Notes under the pieces: generated by a model
Told to the model about the DNA's origin: nothing
Seen by the model: only the letters and a program-made list of their open reading frames with translations
Databases searched by the model: none
Translations under genes and position numbers: made by a program
Source of the DNA: Candidatus Poribacteria bacterium
Lineage (GTDB): Bacteria > Poribacteria > WGA-4E > WGA-3G
Length of the DNA: 10,209 nt
Direction of reading: 5' to 3'
NCBI GenBank assembly: GCA_028818995.1
Contig: JAPPMR010000794.1
Coordinates: 1,985-12,193, forward strand
Part shown: piece by piece, positions 1 to 7,266 of the stretch
Numbering within the stretch: position 1 is the stretch's first letter
Layout: each line of letters begins with the position of its first letter

Positions 1-646
1 CATCTGCTGCATCCCAGAGTGCTTCTGCAACTGCTTTTAGTGCCGATTCTTTGGACATATTCGGTTGATACAACTTTTTTAAAGTTGACCGTGCATCTTT
101 TCCACCAGAACCGATGGCGTAATAAGAATCTTCCTCGTAACGTCCACCGAGTGCATCGTACTTAAAGATCCGTCCTTTGCCCTGTTTTAAGTCGTAACCA
201 GCGAAAATTGGCAAAACAATAAGCCCCTGCATGGCTAAACTTAAATTCGCCCTGACAAGACTGGACAAATAATTCGCTTGCCCATCTAAACTTAAGGGTG
301 CCCCTTCTATCTTTTCGTAAAATTCAACTTGAACTTGGAAAAGTTTTGCTGTCTCAATACAGGGACCCGCAACGCCAGCGACTGCTATTGCGGAGTGTCT
401 ATCAATCTTATACACCTTCTGAATTCGTCGTTCCCCAACTTGGTAACCTTCTGTTGCTTGACGATCACCGGCAATAATGACACCTTCGTCATACACAAGC
501 GCGAGGACTGTCGTTCCTTCCAAAAAATTTTGTGGAACGGCATCTTGCAATCCGTTAGGTTGGTTCCAGTTACCGACCTGATCCGGGTATCGGTTCTTCA
601 GAATTTGTAAAAAATCGGTAGTTCCATAATCATGGAGTTTGAGCAA
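1..646 (-). CDS. prcB: 20S proteasome beta subunit PrcB (3' end beyond window)
   Basis: Catalytic beta subunit of the bacterial 20S proteasome, the cytoplasmic protease that degrades pupylated proteins. My reading of the minus strand gives about 215 codons running off the left edge. A 44-residue propeptide containing TDFLQILKNRYP resembles the actinobacterial PrcB propeptide. It is followed by the cleavage site EG|TTVLALVYDEG, so Thr45 becomes the N-terminal nucleophile Thr1. Relative to Thr1, Asp17 (AGDRQAT) and Lys33 (RRIQKVYK) are in the canonical catalytic positions. Later blocks FYEKIEG, LVRANLSLAMQGL, GGRYEED and ALWDAAD closely match mycobacterial PrcB as I remember it. The chosen start is a TTG two bases after the pup stop, because no in-frame ATG or GTG lies nearby and a strong purine-rich RBS sits 8 nt upstream inside the pup tail. 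The last ~60-70 residues lie outside the window. A prcA gene probably follows. Confidence 0.96.
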   Translation of the reverse strand, partial: MLKLHDYGTTDFLQILKNRYPDQVGNWNQPNGLQDAVPQNFLEGTTVLALVYDEGVIIAGDRQATEGYQVGERRIQKVYKIDRHSAIAVAGVAGPCIETAKLFQVQVEFYEKIEGAPLSLDGQANYLSSLVRANLSLAMQGLIVLPIFAGYDLKQGKGRIFKYDALGGRYEEDSYYAIGSGGKDARSTLKKLYQPNMSKESALKAVAEALWDAAD

Positions 647-648
647 TC

Positions 649-846
649 CTACTGCCCTCCCCGCTGGATGTAGTTCTCGACGAATTCCTCGGAGTCTTCT
701 TCCAGAATTTCGTCGATTTCATCAAGGAGTGCATCTAAATCTTCGGTTAACTCATCAACATTTTCTTTAAGCTCAGAATCGGGTTGTATCTCCGCAGTTT
801 CATTCGCGGGATGGTCTCTGTATTCTTGCTGTTTTTCGCTTGGCAT
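649..846 (-). CDS. pup: Prokaryotic ubiquitin-like protein Pup (UBact-type in Gram-negatives)
   Basis: Small acidic modifier of 65 residues that is joined through its C-terminus to lysines of target proteins and delivers them to Mpa and the proteasome. The sequence is hydrophilic, very rich in Glu and Asp, and likely disordered alone. Its C-terminal half LLDEIDEILEEDSEEFVENY aligns with the Mpa-binding helix of mycobacterial Pup. It ends in RGGQ: the Gly-Gly motif is intact and the last residue is Gln, so Dop deamidation to Glu is needed before ligation. ATG start with AAAGGAG seven nt upstream. It follows the small membrane gene and precedes prcB by two bases. Gram-negative versions have been called UBact in the literature; by length and tail this one could carry either name. 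Confidence 0.96.
   Translation of the reverse strand: MPSEKQQEYRDHPANETAEIQPDSELKENVDELTEDLDALLDEIDEILEEDSEEFVENYIQRGGQ
655..662 (-). promoter_or_regulatory. Ribosome binding site for prcB inside the pup tail
   Basis: On the minus strand GGGGAGGG lies within the last codons of pup (Arg-Gly-Gly) and 8 nt before the TTG at 646-644. This site decides the prcB start. It also implies that prcB translation is coupled to pup, since ribosomes finishing pup must clear it. Confidence 0.7.
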
Positions 847-861
847 GTTGGACTCCTTTTT

Positions 862-1002
862 TTAAATTAAGGCAACGGAAACTCCGCATACCTTTGTGAA
901 AACGTTATTTGGAACTATTGTTTCAACTGCTGTCTGTATATCAGATGCCGTAAAAATCTCCAGAAAAAAATAGGAAGAAGCACTAAGAATAGTATTTAAA
1001 TA
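862..1002 (-). other. Unexplained open frame without a standard start, just before pup
   Basis: Minus-strand frame open for 46 codons between a TAG at 1003-1005 and a TAA at 862-864, in the spacer between the membrane gene and pup. The translation looks protein-like near its end (ASDIQTAVETIVPNNVF, then TKVCGVSVALI). There is no ATG, GTG or TTG in frame. A GGAG at 958-961 lies 6 nt before an ACG at 949-951, which is normal RBS spacing, so a rare ACG start or a mutated ATG would give a 29-residue peptide. It could equally be chance or a gene remnant. No family recognised. Confidence 0.2.
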
Positions 1003-1240
1003 CTACACCTCGTTTTTCCGTAAGTAATGAAAAGCGTACGTGGTGTTTTTCAGGTATGTATACCTCATCCCACCAGTCCGCAGTAATTCTCCGCCCAGCC
1101 ATCGTTTCTTTCTCCATAAGTTCGTATGCATTAACTGATTGCTGCGGGACAATCAGAAATGACAATCCGAACGACAATATTAGGGCACAGAGTAAACTCA
1201 GTATGAAGTATCCCAGGAAAACCAACGCACTCTTTAACAT
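983..1240 (-). CDS. Small predicted membrane protein between dop and pup
   Basis: An 85-residue protein with no family I recognise. Residues 3-31 form a long hydrophobic segment (ALVFLGYFILSLLC, then ALILSFGLSFLIV) that is either one transmembrane helix or an uncleaved signal anchor. A soluble tail of about 54 residues follows, with mixed charge and aromatic residues (DWWDEVYIP). The Shine-Dalgarno before the ATG is weak (AAAGAAAA), so expression may rely on coupling or the start may differ. It lies 63 nt downstream of dop and about 135 nt upstream of pup, in the same direction, in a position where actinobacterial clusters have no gene. A role in the Pup pathway is only inferred from this position. 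A 70-codon open frame on the opposite strand covers the same DNA, but this frame has the clearer protein character. Confidence 0.6.
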   Translation of the reverse strand: MLKSALVFLGYFILSLLCALILSFGLSFLIVPQQSVNAYELMEKETMAGRRITADWWDEVYIPEKHHVRFSLLTEKRGVVFKYYS

Positions 1241-1303
1241 GGATTTTCTTTTTGTAAATACTACCTAACTTCACCTTTTTGGGTAAACCCGTTATCAACA
1301 AAA

Positions 1304-2791
1304 TTATTTGCAGTCAGATCGGATCTGGTTCACGAGATCAACGACCGTACAGGTGTTCAATAGTTCACCCACAATTTCTTGTGTGCCAAAGTGTGGACGT
1401 TCCATCATAATTTTATCAAAACCGGTTGGACCATTGAAAATGATTGAATTCCAACTCACACTGTGAATTTCATTAGGAAATTTTCGTAAACATGTTCCTC
1501 GAAAATATGCACGCGTATCTAATGGAGGATGCTGAATTGCATGTACGATTTCTTCGTGCGTTAATATACGCTCAACATGCCCATTTTTCAGTAACCGTGC
1601 ATAAAGTCCTTTATCCGGTCGCAGGTCATGGTACTGAAGATCCATCATCCGAACACGCGGGTCAGACCATTTGAAATCGTGACGTGCGACATAAGCATCA
1701 ATCAACCTTTTCTTGATGACCCAATCTAAATGCTGTCCTAAAGACATCGGGTCAGTTTCTAAACTTTTTAAGACAAAATCCCATTTTTCCAAAACATCTT
1801 CAACGATAGACGTTCGTTCTTCACTCGAAAGATGTTGATGTGCAAGTTCAAGATATGCTCGTTGAATCTCTATTGCTGTCCATTTTCGACTATCTTTAAG
1901 CTCAATCTTATTTTTGCACGACAAATCACGTGATACCGATTTTACCACCGCAACCGGTTCTTGTAAAGCAAATTGCTTACCAACAACACCTTTTTCAATT
2001 AATTGTAAGACAATCGCTGTAATACCGACTTTCAGGTAGATAGCAAATTCGGACATATTTGAATCGCCCACTATCACATGCAACCTACGATAAAGTTTTG
2101 AATCTGCGTGCGGTTCATCACGGGTGTTTATCAACGGACGTTCTACCATTGTGCTGAGACCGACCTCTTTTTCAAAGAAATCTGCCCGTTGTGAGATTTG
2201 GAAGTCCGTATCGTCTGCGCCGTTTTCTGCTCCTACCTTACCGCTCCCTGTGATAATCTGTCGTGTTACGAGAAAAGGCGTTAATCCGTCTACGATATCC
2301 GAAAATGGCACCTTACGAGACATCAAATAATTTTCATGTGCTCCGTAACTATGTCCTTTATAATCAGTATTGTTTTTATAGATAATAATTTCTTGGTTAT
2401 CCAGCAGCAACTGTTCTGCAGCGAGTCGACTTAAATCCAAAATGAGTTCGCCAGCTTTTTCGTATTTGACTAGATCACGAGCGTTTGAACATTCCGGTGT
2501 GCAGTATTCTGGGTGTGCATGGTCAACATAATATCTGCCGCCGTTTACCAAAATATCATTGATAACACTGTTGTTCTCATCCTCAACTGATGGATTTTGA
2601 CTCTCCTCCATAAATCCACGGGCATCCATCAATGGACTTTCCTGCGCATAATCCCACGAAATCGTTGGAATGTTGCGACTTTTATAGGCGTTCACAACTA
2701 ACGTTGAAGCCGCTATCGGGTCTTGTTCTCGTGCATTTTTGACAGAAATACCGAACTCTGTTTCGGTGCCGATAATTGTTGGTACTGACAT
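1304..2791 (-). CDS. dop: Pup deamidase/depupylase Dop
   Basis: Cytoplasmic carboxylate-amine-ligase-fold enzyme that converts the C-terminal Gln of Pup to Glu and removes Pup from conjugates. The protein has 495 residues from the chosen start, close to the ~500 of mycobacterial Dop. It opens with IIGTETEFGIS, the ATP/Mg-binding glutamate strand, and continues with WDY.QESPLMDARGF, GGRYYVDHAHPEYCTPE (the Asp at residue 90 corresponds to the catalytic Dop aspartate), KNNTDYKGHSYGAHENYLM, NTRDEPHAD, RRLHVIVGD and DTRAYFRGTCLRKF. The acidic stretch after ARGF (residues 58-77) fits the Dop loop that PafA lacks, so I call Dop rather than PafA. ATG at 2791 puts the conserved TIIGTE right at the N-terminus and has AAAGAG just upstream. 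An in-frame ATG at 2806 and a TTG at 2857 are alternatives. It follows mpa by about 100 nt with no obvious terminator. Confidence 0.96.
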   Translation of the reverse strand: MSVPTIIGTETEFGISVKNAREQDPIAASTLVVNAYKSRNIPTISWDYAQESPLMDARGFMEESQNPSVEDENNSVINDILVNGGRYYVDHAHPEYCTPECSNARDLVKYEKAGELILDLSRLAAEQLLLDNQEIIIYKNNTDYKGHSYGAHENYLMSRKVPFSDIVDGLTPFLVTRQIITGSGKVGAENGADDTDFQISQRADFFEKEVGLSTMVERPLINTRDEPHADSKLYRRLHVIVGDSNMSEFAIYLKVGITAIVLQLIEKGVVGKQFALQEPVAVVKSVSRDLSCKNKIELKDSRKWTAIEIQRAYLELAHQHLSSEERTSIVEDVLEKWDFVLKSLETDPMSLGQHLDWVIKKRLIDAYVARHDFKWSDPRVRMMDLQYHDLRPDKGLYARLLKNGHVERILTHEEIVHAIQHPPLDTRAYFRGTCLRKFPNEIHSVSWNSIIFNGPTGFDKIMMERPHFGTQEIVGELLNTCTVVDLVNQIRSDCK

Positions 2792-2893
2792 ATTCTCTTT
2801 CGTCATCAAATAGATTCTACAAGATAAAAGTAATATACCACATGCGTGGAGAATCAAAATGTTGGGTTTTGCTATGCTCTCCTACAATTGCTG

Positions 2894-4693
2894 CTACAGG
2901 TACGTTCCACCTTTGCTGACTCGGACTTCTGGTTTCCTGCGCGTCTCTGGCTCATTAATCAATGCCCGAATATTGACGATTTTTTCGCCTTTTCTACCAG
3001 AAATCTTTGCCCAATCATCTGGATTCGTGGTGTTCGGTAGATCCTCGTTTTCATGATATTCTTCTCGAATAGCGGCTTTTATATCGTCAAGCGAAATCCC
3101 TTTTTCCTTCCCTTCCGAGTCAATCAAGCGTTTAATTGCTGTTTTCTTGGCGCGTGAAACAATGTTCCTAATCATTGCTCCGCTCACAAAATCCTTAAAA
3201 AAGAGGGTCTCGCGTTCGCCCCGGGTATATGTCACCTCAATGAACCTATTCTCATCTGTGGTGGCGTACATTTCGTCCACAGCCCCAGATATGAGATGCT
3301 GAGAAATACCATCAGCATCACCATCAAATTTGTCCATCTCTTCCTGCGCGAACGGCAAGTCTGGTGTTAAATAGATAGCAAATATATCTTTAGCACCGTC
3401 CATGTTGGGGCGATCAATCTTTATTTTTATGTCAAGTCTACCCGGTCTCAAAACAGCGGGGTCAAGGAGGTCTTGTCGATTACTTGCACCGATTACAATT
3501 ACATCGCGTAAATTTTCTACACCGTCAATCTCGGCAAGGAACTGTGGCACAAGGGTAGACTCCATGTCTGATGAAATTCCCATGCCACGCGAACGGAACA
3601 GTGAATCCATTTCATCAAAGAAAATGACAACGGGATAACCTTCCTTCGACTTGTCGCGCGCCTTTTGGAAAACTTCTCGTATTTTTCTTTCGGTTTCACC
3701 GACATACTTATTAAGCAGCTCGGGGCCCTTGATATTTATAAAATAGCCTCTGACATCATCCCTACCAGTCTTTTGTCTGATGCTTTCAGCGAGATTGTTC
3801 GCTACTGCTCGTGCTATCAATGTTTTTCCGCATCCTGGAGGCCCATACAGCAGCACACCTTTCGGAGGAGTCAGATCAAATTCGCGGTACTCATTAGGGT
3901 ACAGATAGGGCATTTCAATGGCATCTCGAATCGCTTCTATCTGTGTATCCAATCCACCGATGTCCGCATAACTTATATCCGGCACTTCCTCAAGAAGTAG
4001 GTCATCAAGTTCGCGTTTTGGTAGTTTTTCAAGGAGCATCCCACTGGTATGATTCAGCAAAACGCTATCCCCTGTCTTTAAAGGTTCGTCTTTCAAAGCG
4101 GCGGAAACGCGTACAACCTGCTCTTCATCTGTACGGAGATTTACAATAGCGCGATCAGATTCAAGCACCTCTTTTATCTTGACAACATCCCCGTGTTTTT
4201 CAGGCGGTTTGATGGCAACGACATTTAAGCCACTATTAACAATGACTTCTTGCCCTACCTCTATTTGATCCGCTTTGATGGCCGGATCAAGATTCACACG
4301 CCATTTTTTCCCGCTGATGTCAACATCAATCGTGTTATCATCATTCGCTCCGAGAAAAATACCGTAGTTGTTCGGAGGCGCGCTCAGCTGCTTGACTTTT
4401 TCCTTTAGGAGTTCAAGTTTTTCCTTTGCATCCTGGAGCGTAGTTGTCAGTTTGCGGTTGCGTCTGTGTGCCTGCATCAGTTCGCGTGTCATTTCATACA
4501 AGCGCGCGTCCACATCCTCATCCGGGGCAGCCCTGAGTTGCCTTCTCAGATCCTCTACCTCGTTCTGAAGCATTTCTATCTGCCAATTCAACTCGCGAAT
4601 CTGCTGCGGATGGTCAACCGTATTATCTGATTCCATTCCTTCAATATCAGATTTTTTTAGCAATTCAGATGAAGTTTCTCTTTTGCCAGCCAT
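2894..4693 (-). CDS. mpa: Proteasome-associated AAA+ ATPase Mpa/ARC
   Basis: Hexameric ATPase that recognises pupylated proteins, unfolds them and threads them into the 20S core. It has 599 residues from the ATG. Order of parts (numbering from the ATG): charged N-terminal tail; coiled coil at about 30-105 (IRELNWQIEMLQNEVEDLRR and later Leu/Lys/Glu heptads), the Pup-binding region in Mpa; tandem OB-fold interdomain at about 108-225; AAA+ module with Walker A GPPGCGKT at 284-291, Walker B VVIFFDEMD at 355-363 and an arginine-finger region RPGRLD near 416. The C-terminus GGTYL has the penultimate Tyr that Mpa inserts into the proteasome alpha-ring pockets. A GTG at 4708 in the same frame would add five residues. 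Neither start has a strong RBS; the ATG has GTGAGA about 8 nt upstream. First gene of the proteasome operon, behind its own candidate promoter at 4777-4805. Confidence 0.96.
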   Translation of the reverse strand: MAGKRETSSELLKKSDIEGMESDNTVDHPQQIRELNWQIEMLQNEVEDLRRQLRAAPDEDVDARLYEMTRELMQAHRRNRKLTTTLQDAKEKLELLKEKVKQLSAPPNNYGIFLGANDDNTIDVDISGKKWRVNLDPAIKADQIEVGQEVIVNSGLNVVAIKPPEKHGDVVKIKEVLESDRAIVNLRTDEEQVVRVSAALKDEPLKTGDSVLLNHTSGMLLEKLPKRELDDLLLEEVPDISYADIGGLDTQIEAIRDAIEMPYLYPNEYREFDLTPPKGVLLYGPPGCGKTLIARAVANNLAESIRQKTGRDDVRGYFINIKGPELLNKYVGETERKIREVFQKARDKSKEGYPVVIFFDEMDSLFRSRGMGISSDMESTLVPQFLAEIDGVENLRDVIVIGASNRQDLLDPAVLRPGRLDIKIKIDRPNMDGAKDIFAIYLTPDLPFAQEEMDKFDGDADGISQHLISGAVDEMYATTDENRFIEVTYTRGERETLFFKDFVSGAMIRNIVSRAKKTAIKRLIDSEGKEKGISLDDIKAAIREEYHENEDLPNTTNPDDWAKISGRKGEKIVNIRALINEPETRRKPEVRVSKGGTYL

Positions 4694-4740
4694 ACGACAA
4701 GTTCTCACTTTCCATTGAAAAGATTGATGGTATAGTAGAC

Positions 4741-4764
4741 AAAAGCCGGTTTTTTATAACCGAC
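4741..4764 (-). terminator. Leader hairpin with short U tract before mpa
   Basis: On the minus strand GTCGGTT, loop ATAAAA, then AACCGGC makes a 7-bp stem with one G-T pair, followed by TTTTG. It resembles a weak intrinsic terminator. It sits about 6 nt after the expected start of the mpa transcript and about 145 nt beyond the recA stop. It may therefore end read-through from recA or act as a 5' stem on the mpa leader. Confidence 0.4.
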
Positions 4765-4776
4765 TCTTACGCATAA

Positions 4777-4805
4777 AGTATAACATGTTGTAAATTTTAC
4801 ATCAA
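4777..4805 (-). promoter_or_regulatory. Candidate promoter of the mpa-dop-pup-prcB operon
   Basis: Minus-strand TTGATG (4800-4805), 17-bp spacer, TATACT (4777-4782): four of six and five of six matches to the sigma-70-type boxes. It lies about 85 nt upstream of the mpa ATG. The spacer contains the perfect palindrome AACATGTT (4782-4789) and the odd-length palindrome GTAAAATTTAC (4790-4800), either of which could bind a regulator. Confidence 0.55.
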
Positions 4806-4836
4806 GAAAAAACAATCTATAATATTGAACATCCTT

Positions 4837-4876
4837 CTATGAGTTCTGTATCATTTGGAAAACAGACAGTTCATAG
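4837..4876 (-). other. Imperfect inverted repeat 3' of recA
   Basis: CTATGA at 4837-4842 pairs with TCATAG at 4871-4876, and TCTGT pairs with ACAGA further in, leaving a small internal loop. It lies 30-70 nt beyond the recA stop. There is no following T run on the minus strand, so it is not a standard intrinsic terminator. It could be a 3'-end structure of the recA mRNA. Confidence 0.3.
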
Positions 4877-4907
4877 TGATTATTCTAATTCTTAAAATTC
4901 GCCGTCA

Positions 4908-6053
4908 TCAGAATTTTTCATCGTCATTTTCAGTTGCATCCTCAAATTCTGTATCAACTTCCTCATCAACGATATCAACACCCGGAATTTCACCTGCTCC
5001 AGCTTGAGAAAGTGAACCGAAGTTTTCCCTGATTTTTTTATCCAGTTCAGCCACCACTTCGGGATTTTGCTCCAAATAGGTTTTCACATTATTTCGTCCT
5101 TGACCTATTCGTTCATTGTTATACGAAAACCATGAACCTCTTTTGTCAATTAACCCGTTCTCAACAGCGATGTCTAAAAGGGTCCCCTCTTTAGAAATAC
5201 CTTTGCCAAAAGTCACATCAAATTCCGCTTCTTTGAATGGCGGCGCGACCTTGTTTTTTACCACCCTGACCTGAACTCTGTTTCCAAGTACCTCTTGTCC
5301 TTCTTTAATCTGTTGGGGACGCCGAATTTCTAAACGTACAGAGGCATGAAACTTCAGAGCAAGTCCACCAGGGGTCGTATCCGGGTTACCGAACATGATA
5401 CCGATCTTTTGGCGAATCTGGTTAGTAAAAATGACGCACGTTTTAGATTTGTTTGTCACACCCGATAATTTTCTTAACGCTTTAGACATCAAGCGCGGGA
5501 GCAACCCGACATGTGCATCACCCATTTCACCTTCAACTTCTGCTTGCGGTGTTAAAGCAGCCACTGAATCGACAATCACAACATCAATCGCGCCGCTTCG
5601 AATAAGCGTTTCCACAATCTCTAATGCTTGTTCTCCAGCATCCGGTTGCGAAATCAATAGGTTTTCGAGGTTGACACCAATGCTGCGAGCGTAAGTTGTA
5701 TCCAAGGCATGTTCGACATCAATAAATGCTGCGATTCCGCCCATTTTCTGTGCTTCAGCCACAATGTGGAGTGCCAAAGTTGTTTTTCCTGTACCCTCAT
5801 GCCCAAAAATTTCTATAATTCTGCCTCGCGGAACACCGCCAACACCTAATGCCATATCAAGCGAAAGGGCTCCAGTTGGAATTACTTCAACCGGGACAAC
5901 TTCGTTATCAGTAAAACGCATAATTGCGCCTTTTCCATAGGCACGTTCTACTTGAGAAATAGCTTGGTCAACAGCCTTCTTTTTTTCATCAGCGGCTTTT
6001 TTGTCTTCCGGATTTTCTCCATTTTCGTTTTTTTTCTGATCGTCATTTGCCAT
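4908..6053 (-). CDS. recA: Recombinase RecA
   Basis: ATP-dependent strand-exchange protein and SOS coprotease. It has 381 residues from the ATG, slightly longer than E. coli RecA because of a charged N-terminal extension ([17 protein letters not shown]) and a strongly acidic C-terminal tail. The Walker A loop reads GHEGTGKT at residues 84-91 instead of the usual GPESSGKT, but the catalytic Lys and Thr are kept. Other landmarks are IDVEHALD (family IDAEHALD), Walker [11 protein letters not shown] near 158-167, loop 1 [19 protein letters not shown], loop 2 [20 protein letters not shown], and [17 protein letters not shown]. The start is ATG 6053 with AAGGAG ten nt upstream; GTG at 6080 is a weaker alternative. 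The first 11 nt overlap the thpR end, so translation is probably coupled. Last gene of the lolA-pgsA-thpR-recA run. Confidence 0.98.
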   Translation of the reverse strand: MANDDQKKNENGENPEDKKAADEKKKAVDQAISQVERAYGKGAIMRFTDNEVVPVEVIPTGALSLDMALGVGGVPRGRIIEIFGHEGTGKTTLALHIVAEAQKMGGIAAFIDVEHALDTTYARSIGVNLENLLISQPDAGEQALEIVETLIRSGAIDVVIVDSVAALTPQAEVEGEMGDAHVGLLPRLMSKALRKLSGVTNKSKTCVIFTNQIRQKIGIMFGNPDTTPGGLALKFHASVRLEIRRPQQIKEGQEVLGNRVQVRVVKNKVAPPFKEAEFDVTFGKGISKEGTLLDIAVENGLIDKRGSWFSYNNERIGQGRNNVKTYLEQNPEVVAELDKKIRENFGSLSQAGAGEIPGVDIVDEEVDTEFEDATENDDEKF

Positions 6054-6636
6054 TATCGGCTTTCTCCTTATTGAATTCACAAATTTTTAACGGGGTATAA
6101 ACCGCACCACTGGGATGTAATTCACTTTTGACAAGCGTAATTTTATCGACTGTCAACAAAGCCCCGTCAATGGTTTCAAATTTCTTAAATATACTGATAA
6201 AAGAATTCAAATTCACTTGGTTTCTTAGTCGCGCGAGCGTTAAATGTGGATGAAAACGCGTATCTTTCTCAAAACCAAACTTAACAAACTCATTATTTAT
6301 CACACGAGACAACTTTACTGTTAACGGTGTTCCTTGTTTTAATCCCACCCATAAAACACGAGGACGCGCCAAATTTGGAAATGCTCCTATCCCGCCAATT
6401 TCGATTGAAAATGGTGTTTGACTTTCCGCTATCTTTTGTAATGCTGCACTAATTTCATTGATATTACGGTCCTCTACATCTCCAAGGAACTTCAAAGTCA
6501 AATGAAAATTGCCTTGCTTCGTCCACGATGCTCTTTCAATCTTCGGACGAAACGCATTTTGAACCTCTACTATTAAAGCCTGAATTCTTTCTGGTATCTC
6601 AATAGCAGCAAAACACCGGATTAAATCAGGTTTCAT
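6043..6636 (-). CDS. thpR: RNA 2',3'-cyclic phosphodiesterase (2H family, LigT-like)
   Basis: Opens 2',3'-cyclic phosphates at RNA ends; related proteins were first seen as 2'-5' RNA ligases. The protein has 197 residues from the ATG, the usual size. It carries both 2H signatures: HLTL at residues 45-48 (context [15 protein letters not shown]) and HPHLTLARL with the catalytic His at 131 and Thr at 133. The N-terminus RCFAAIEIP and the block [13 protein letters not shown] are typical of the family. The start is ATG 6636 with AGGTGG five nt upstream; a GTG at 6645 is in frame but would place the RBS inside the gene. It sits 36 nt after pgsA and overlaps recA by 11 nt. pgsA-(cinA)-thpR-recA is a common bacterial order, here without cinA. 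Confidence 0.93.
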   Translation of the reverse strand: MKPDLIRCFAAIEIPERIQALIVEVQNAFRPKIERASWTKQGNFHLTLKFLGDVEDRNINEISAALQKIAESQTPFSIEIGGIGAFPNLARPRVLWVGLKQGTPLTVKLSRVINNEFVKFGFEKDTRFHPHLTLARLRNQVNLNSFISIFKKFETIDGALLTVDKITLVKSELHPSGAVYTPLKICEFNKEKADNGK

Positions 6637-6672
6637 CAAGACCACCTAAAATAACACACTTTAACACAACTG

Positions 6673-7260
6673 CTAAACCGTGAACGCTTTTCGGTTACCA
6701 TATACAAATTCTAAACCGGAAGCAACTGTCAACACTAAAGGGAGATACATCATAAAATAAATCGGTCCGTGGGGTTGCACAACATATTGAGAATTTTCAA
6801 AAAAAACAAGTAAAACCAAACTTATAGTTATGACAATGACTTGGGAAGTGGTCTTGTATTTGCCCCACCGATTTGCGGATATTACCTCACCATGTTTTGC
6901 CACACACAGGATTCGCAGCACTGTGACAATTACTTCACGCCCAAGGATAACCAACACCATCCATATTGGAATTAAACTTACCCCATCATCTAAGTGTTCA
7001 GGTTGAAAAAGGTAGAAACTTATCAGTGCAGTACCTACCAAAATCTTGTCAACGATCGAATCCATGAAACTGCCGAAACTTGTAACACCTTGCTTTCGGG
7101 CAATTATACCATCAAGATAATCTGTCAAAGCTGCCAATCCGAAAATGATTGCTGCAGGTAACATCAATTTTGCACGAAAGAAGAAAAAGAAAGGTAGTGT
7201 CAACAGTAGCCGTGAAAACGTAAGGAGATTTGCCAACCGTAAAAAGGGATGAAAATTCAT
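6673..7260 (-). CDS. pgsA: CDP-diacylglycerol-glycerol-3-phosphate 3-phosphatidyltransferase
   Basis: Inner-membrane enzyme that makes phosphatidylglycerophosphate, the first committed step to phosphatidylglycerol and cardiolipin. The protein has 195 residues. The CDP-alcohol phosphotransferase motif D-x2-D-G-x2-A-R-x(n)-G-x3-D-x3-D is complete at Asp47, Asp50, Gly51, Ala54, Arg55, Gly63, Asp67 and Asp71, with the last Asp as catalytic base. NLLTFSRLLL near the N-terminus and ILGREVIVTVLR near residue 105-116 are PgsA-like and favour it over other CDP-alcohol transferases. Several hydrophobic segments (around 17-45, 75-85, 97-112, 137-153 and 168-182) fit a polytopic membrane protein. ATG start with AAGGACTT directly before it, overlapping the lolA stop region; the two genes are 6 nt apart. 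Followed by thpR. Confidence 0.93.
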   Translation of the reverse strand: MNFHPFLRLANLLTFSRLLLTLPFFFFFRAKLMLPAAIIFGLAALTDYLDGIIARKQGVTSFGSFMDSIVDKILVGTALISFYLFQPEHLDDGVSLIPIWMVLVILGREVIVTVLRILCVAKHGEVISANRWGKYKTTSQVIVITISLVLLVFFENSQYVVQPHGPIYFMMYLPLVLTVASGLEFVYGNRKAFTV

Positions 7261-7266
7261 AAGTCC

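Noticed and set aside
329..610. Plus-strand open frame of 93 codons
   Set aside because: It lies wholly inside prcB on the other strand, has no RBS, and its translation has no recognisable features.
1056..1268. Plus-strand open frame of 70 codons opposite the small membrane gene
   Set aside because: No RBS and Ser/Asn-rich random-looking product; the minus-strand frame has a clear membrane segment and shares the operon direction.
2794..2857. Longer Dop start at the TTG at 2857
   Set aside because: It would add 22 residues before the conserved N-terminal TIIGTE motif, with no RBS, and family members begin close to that motif.
3665..4149. Plus-strand open frames of 111 and 68 codons
   Set aside because: Both are shadows of the conserved OB and AAA+ regions of mpa on the opposite strand.
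5395..5694. Plus-strand open frame of 99 codons
   Set aside because: It mirrors the conserved core of recA; no RBS and no independent evidence.
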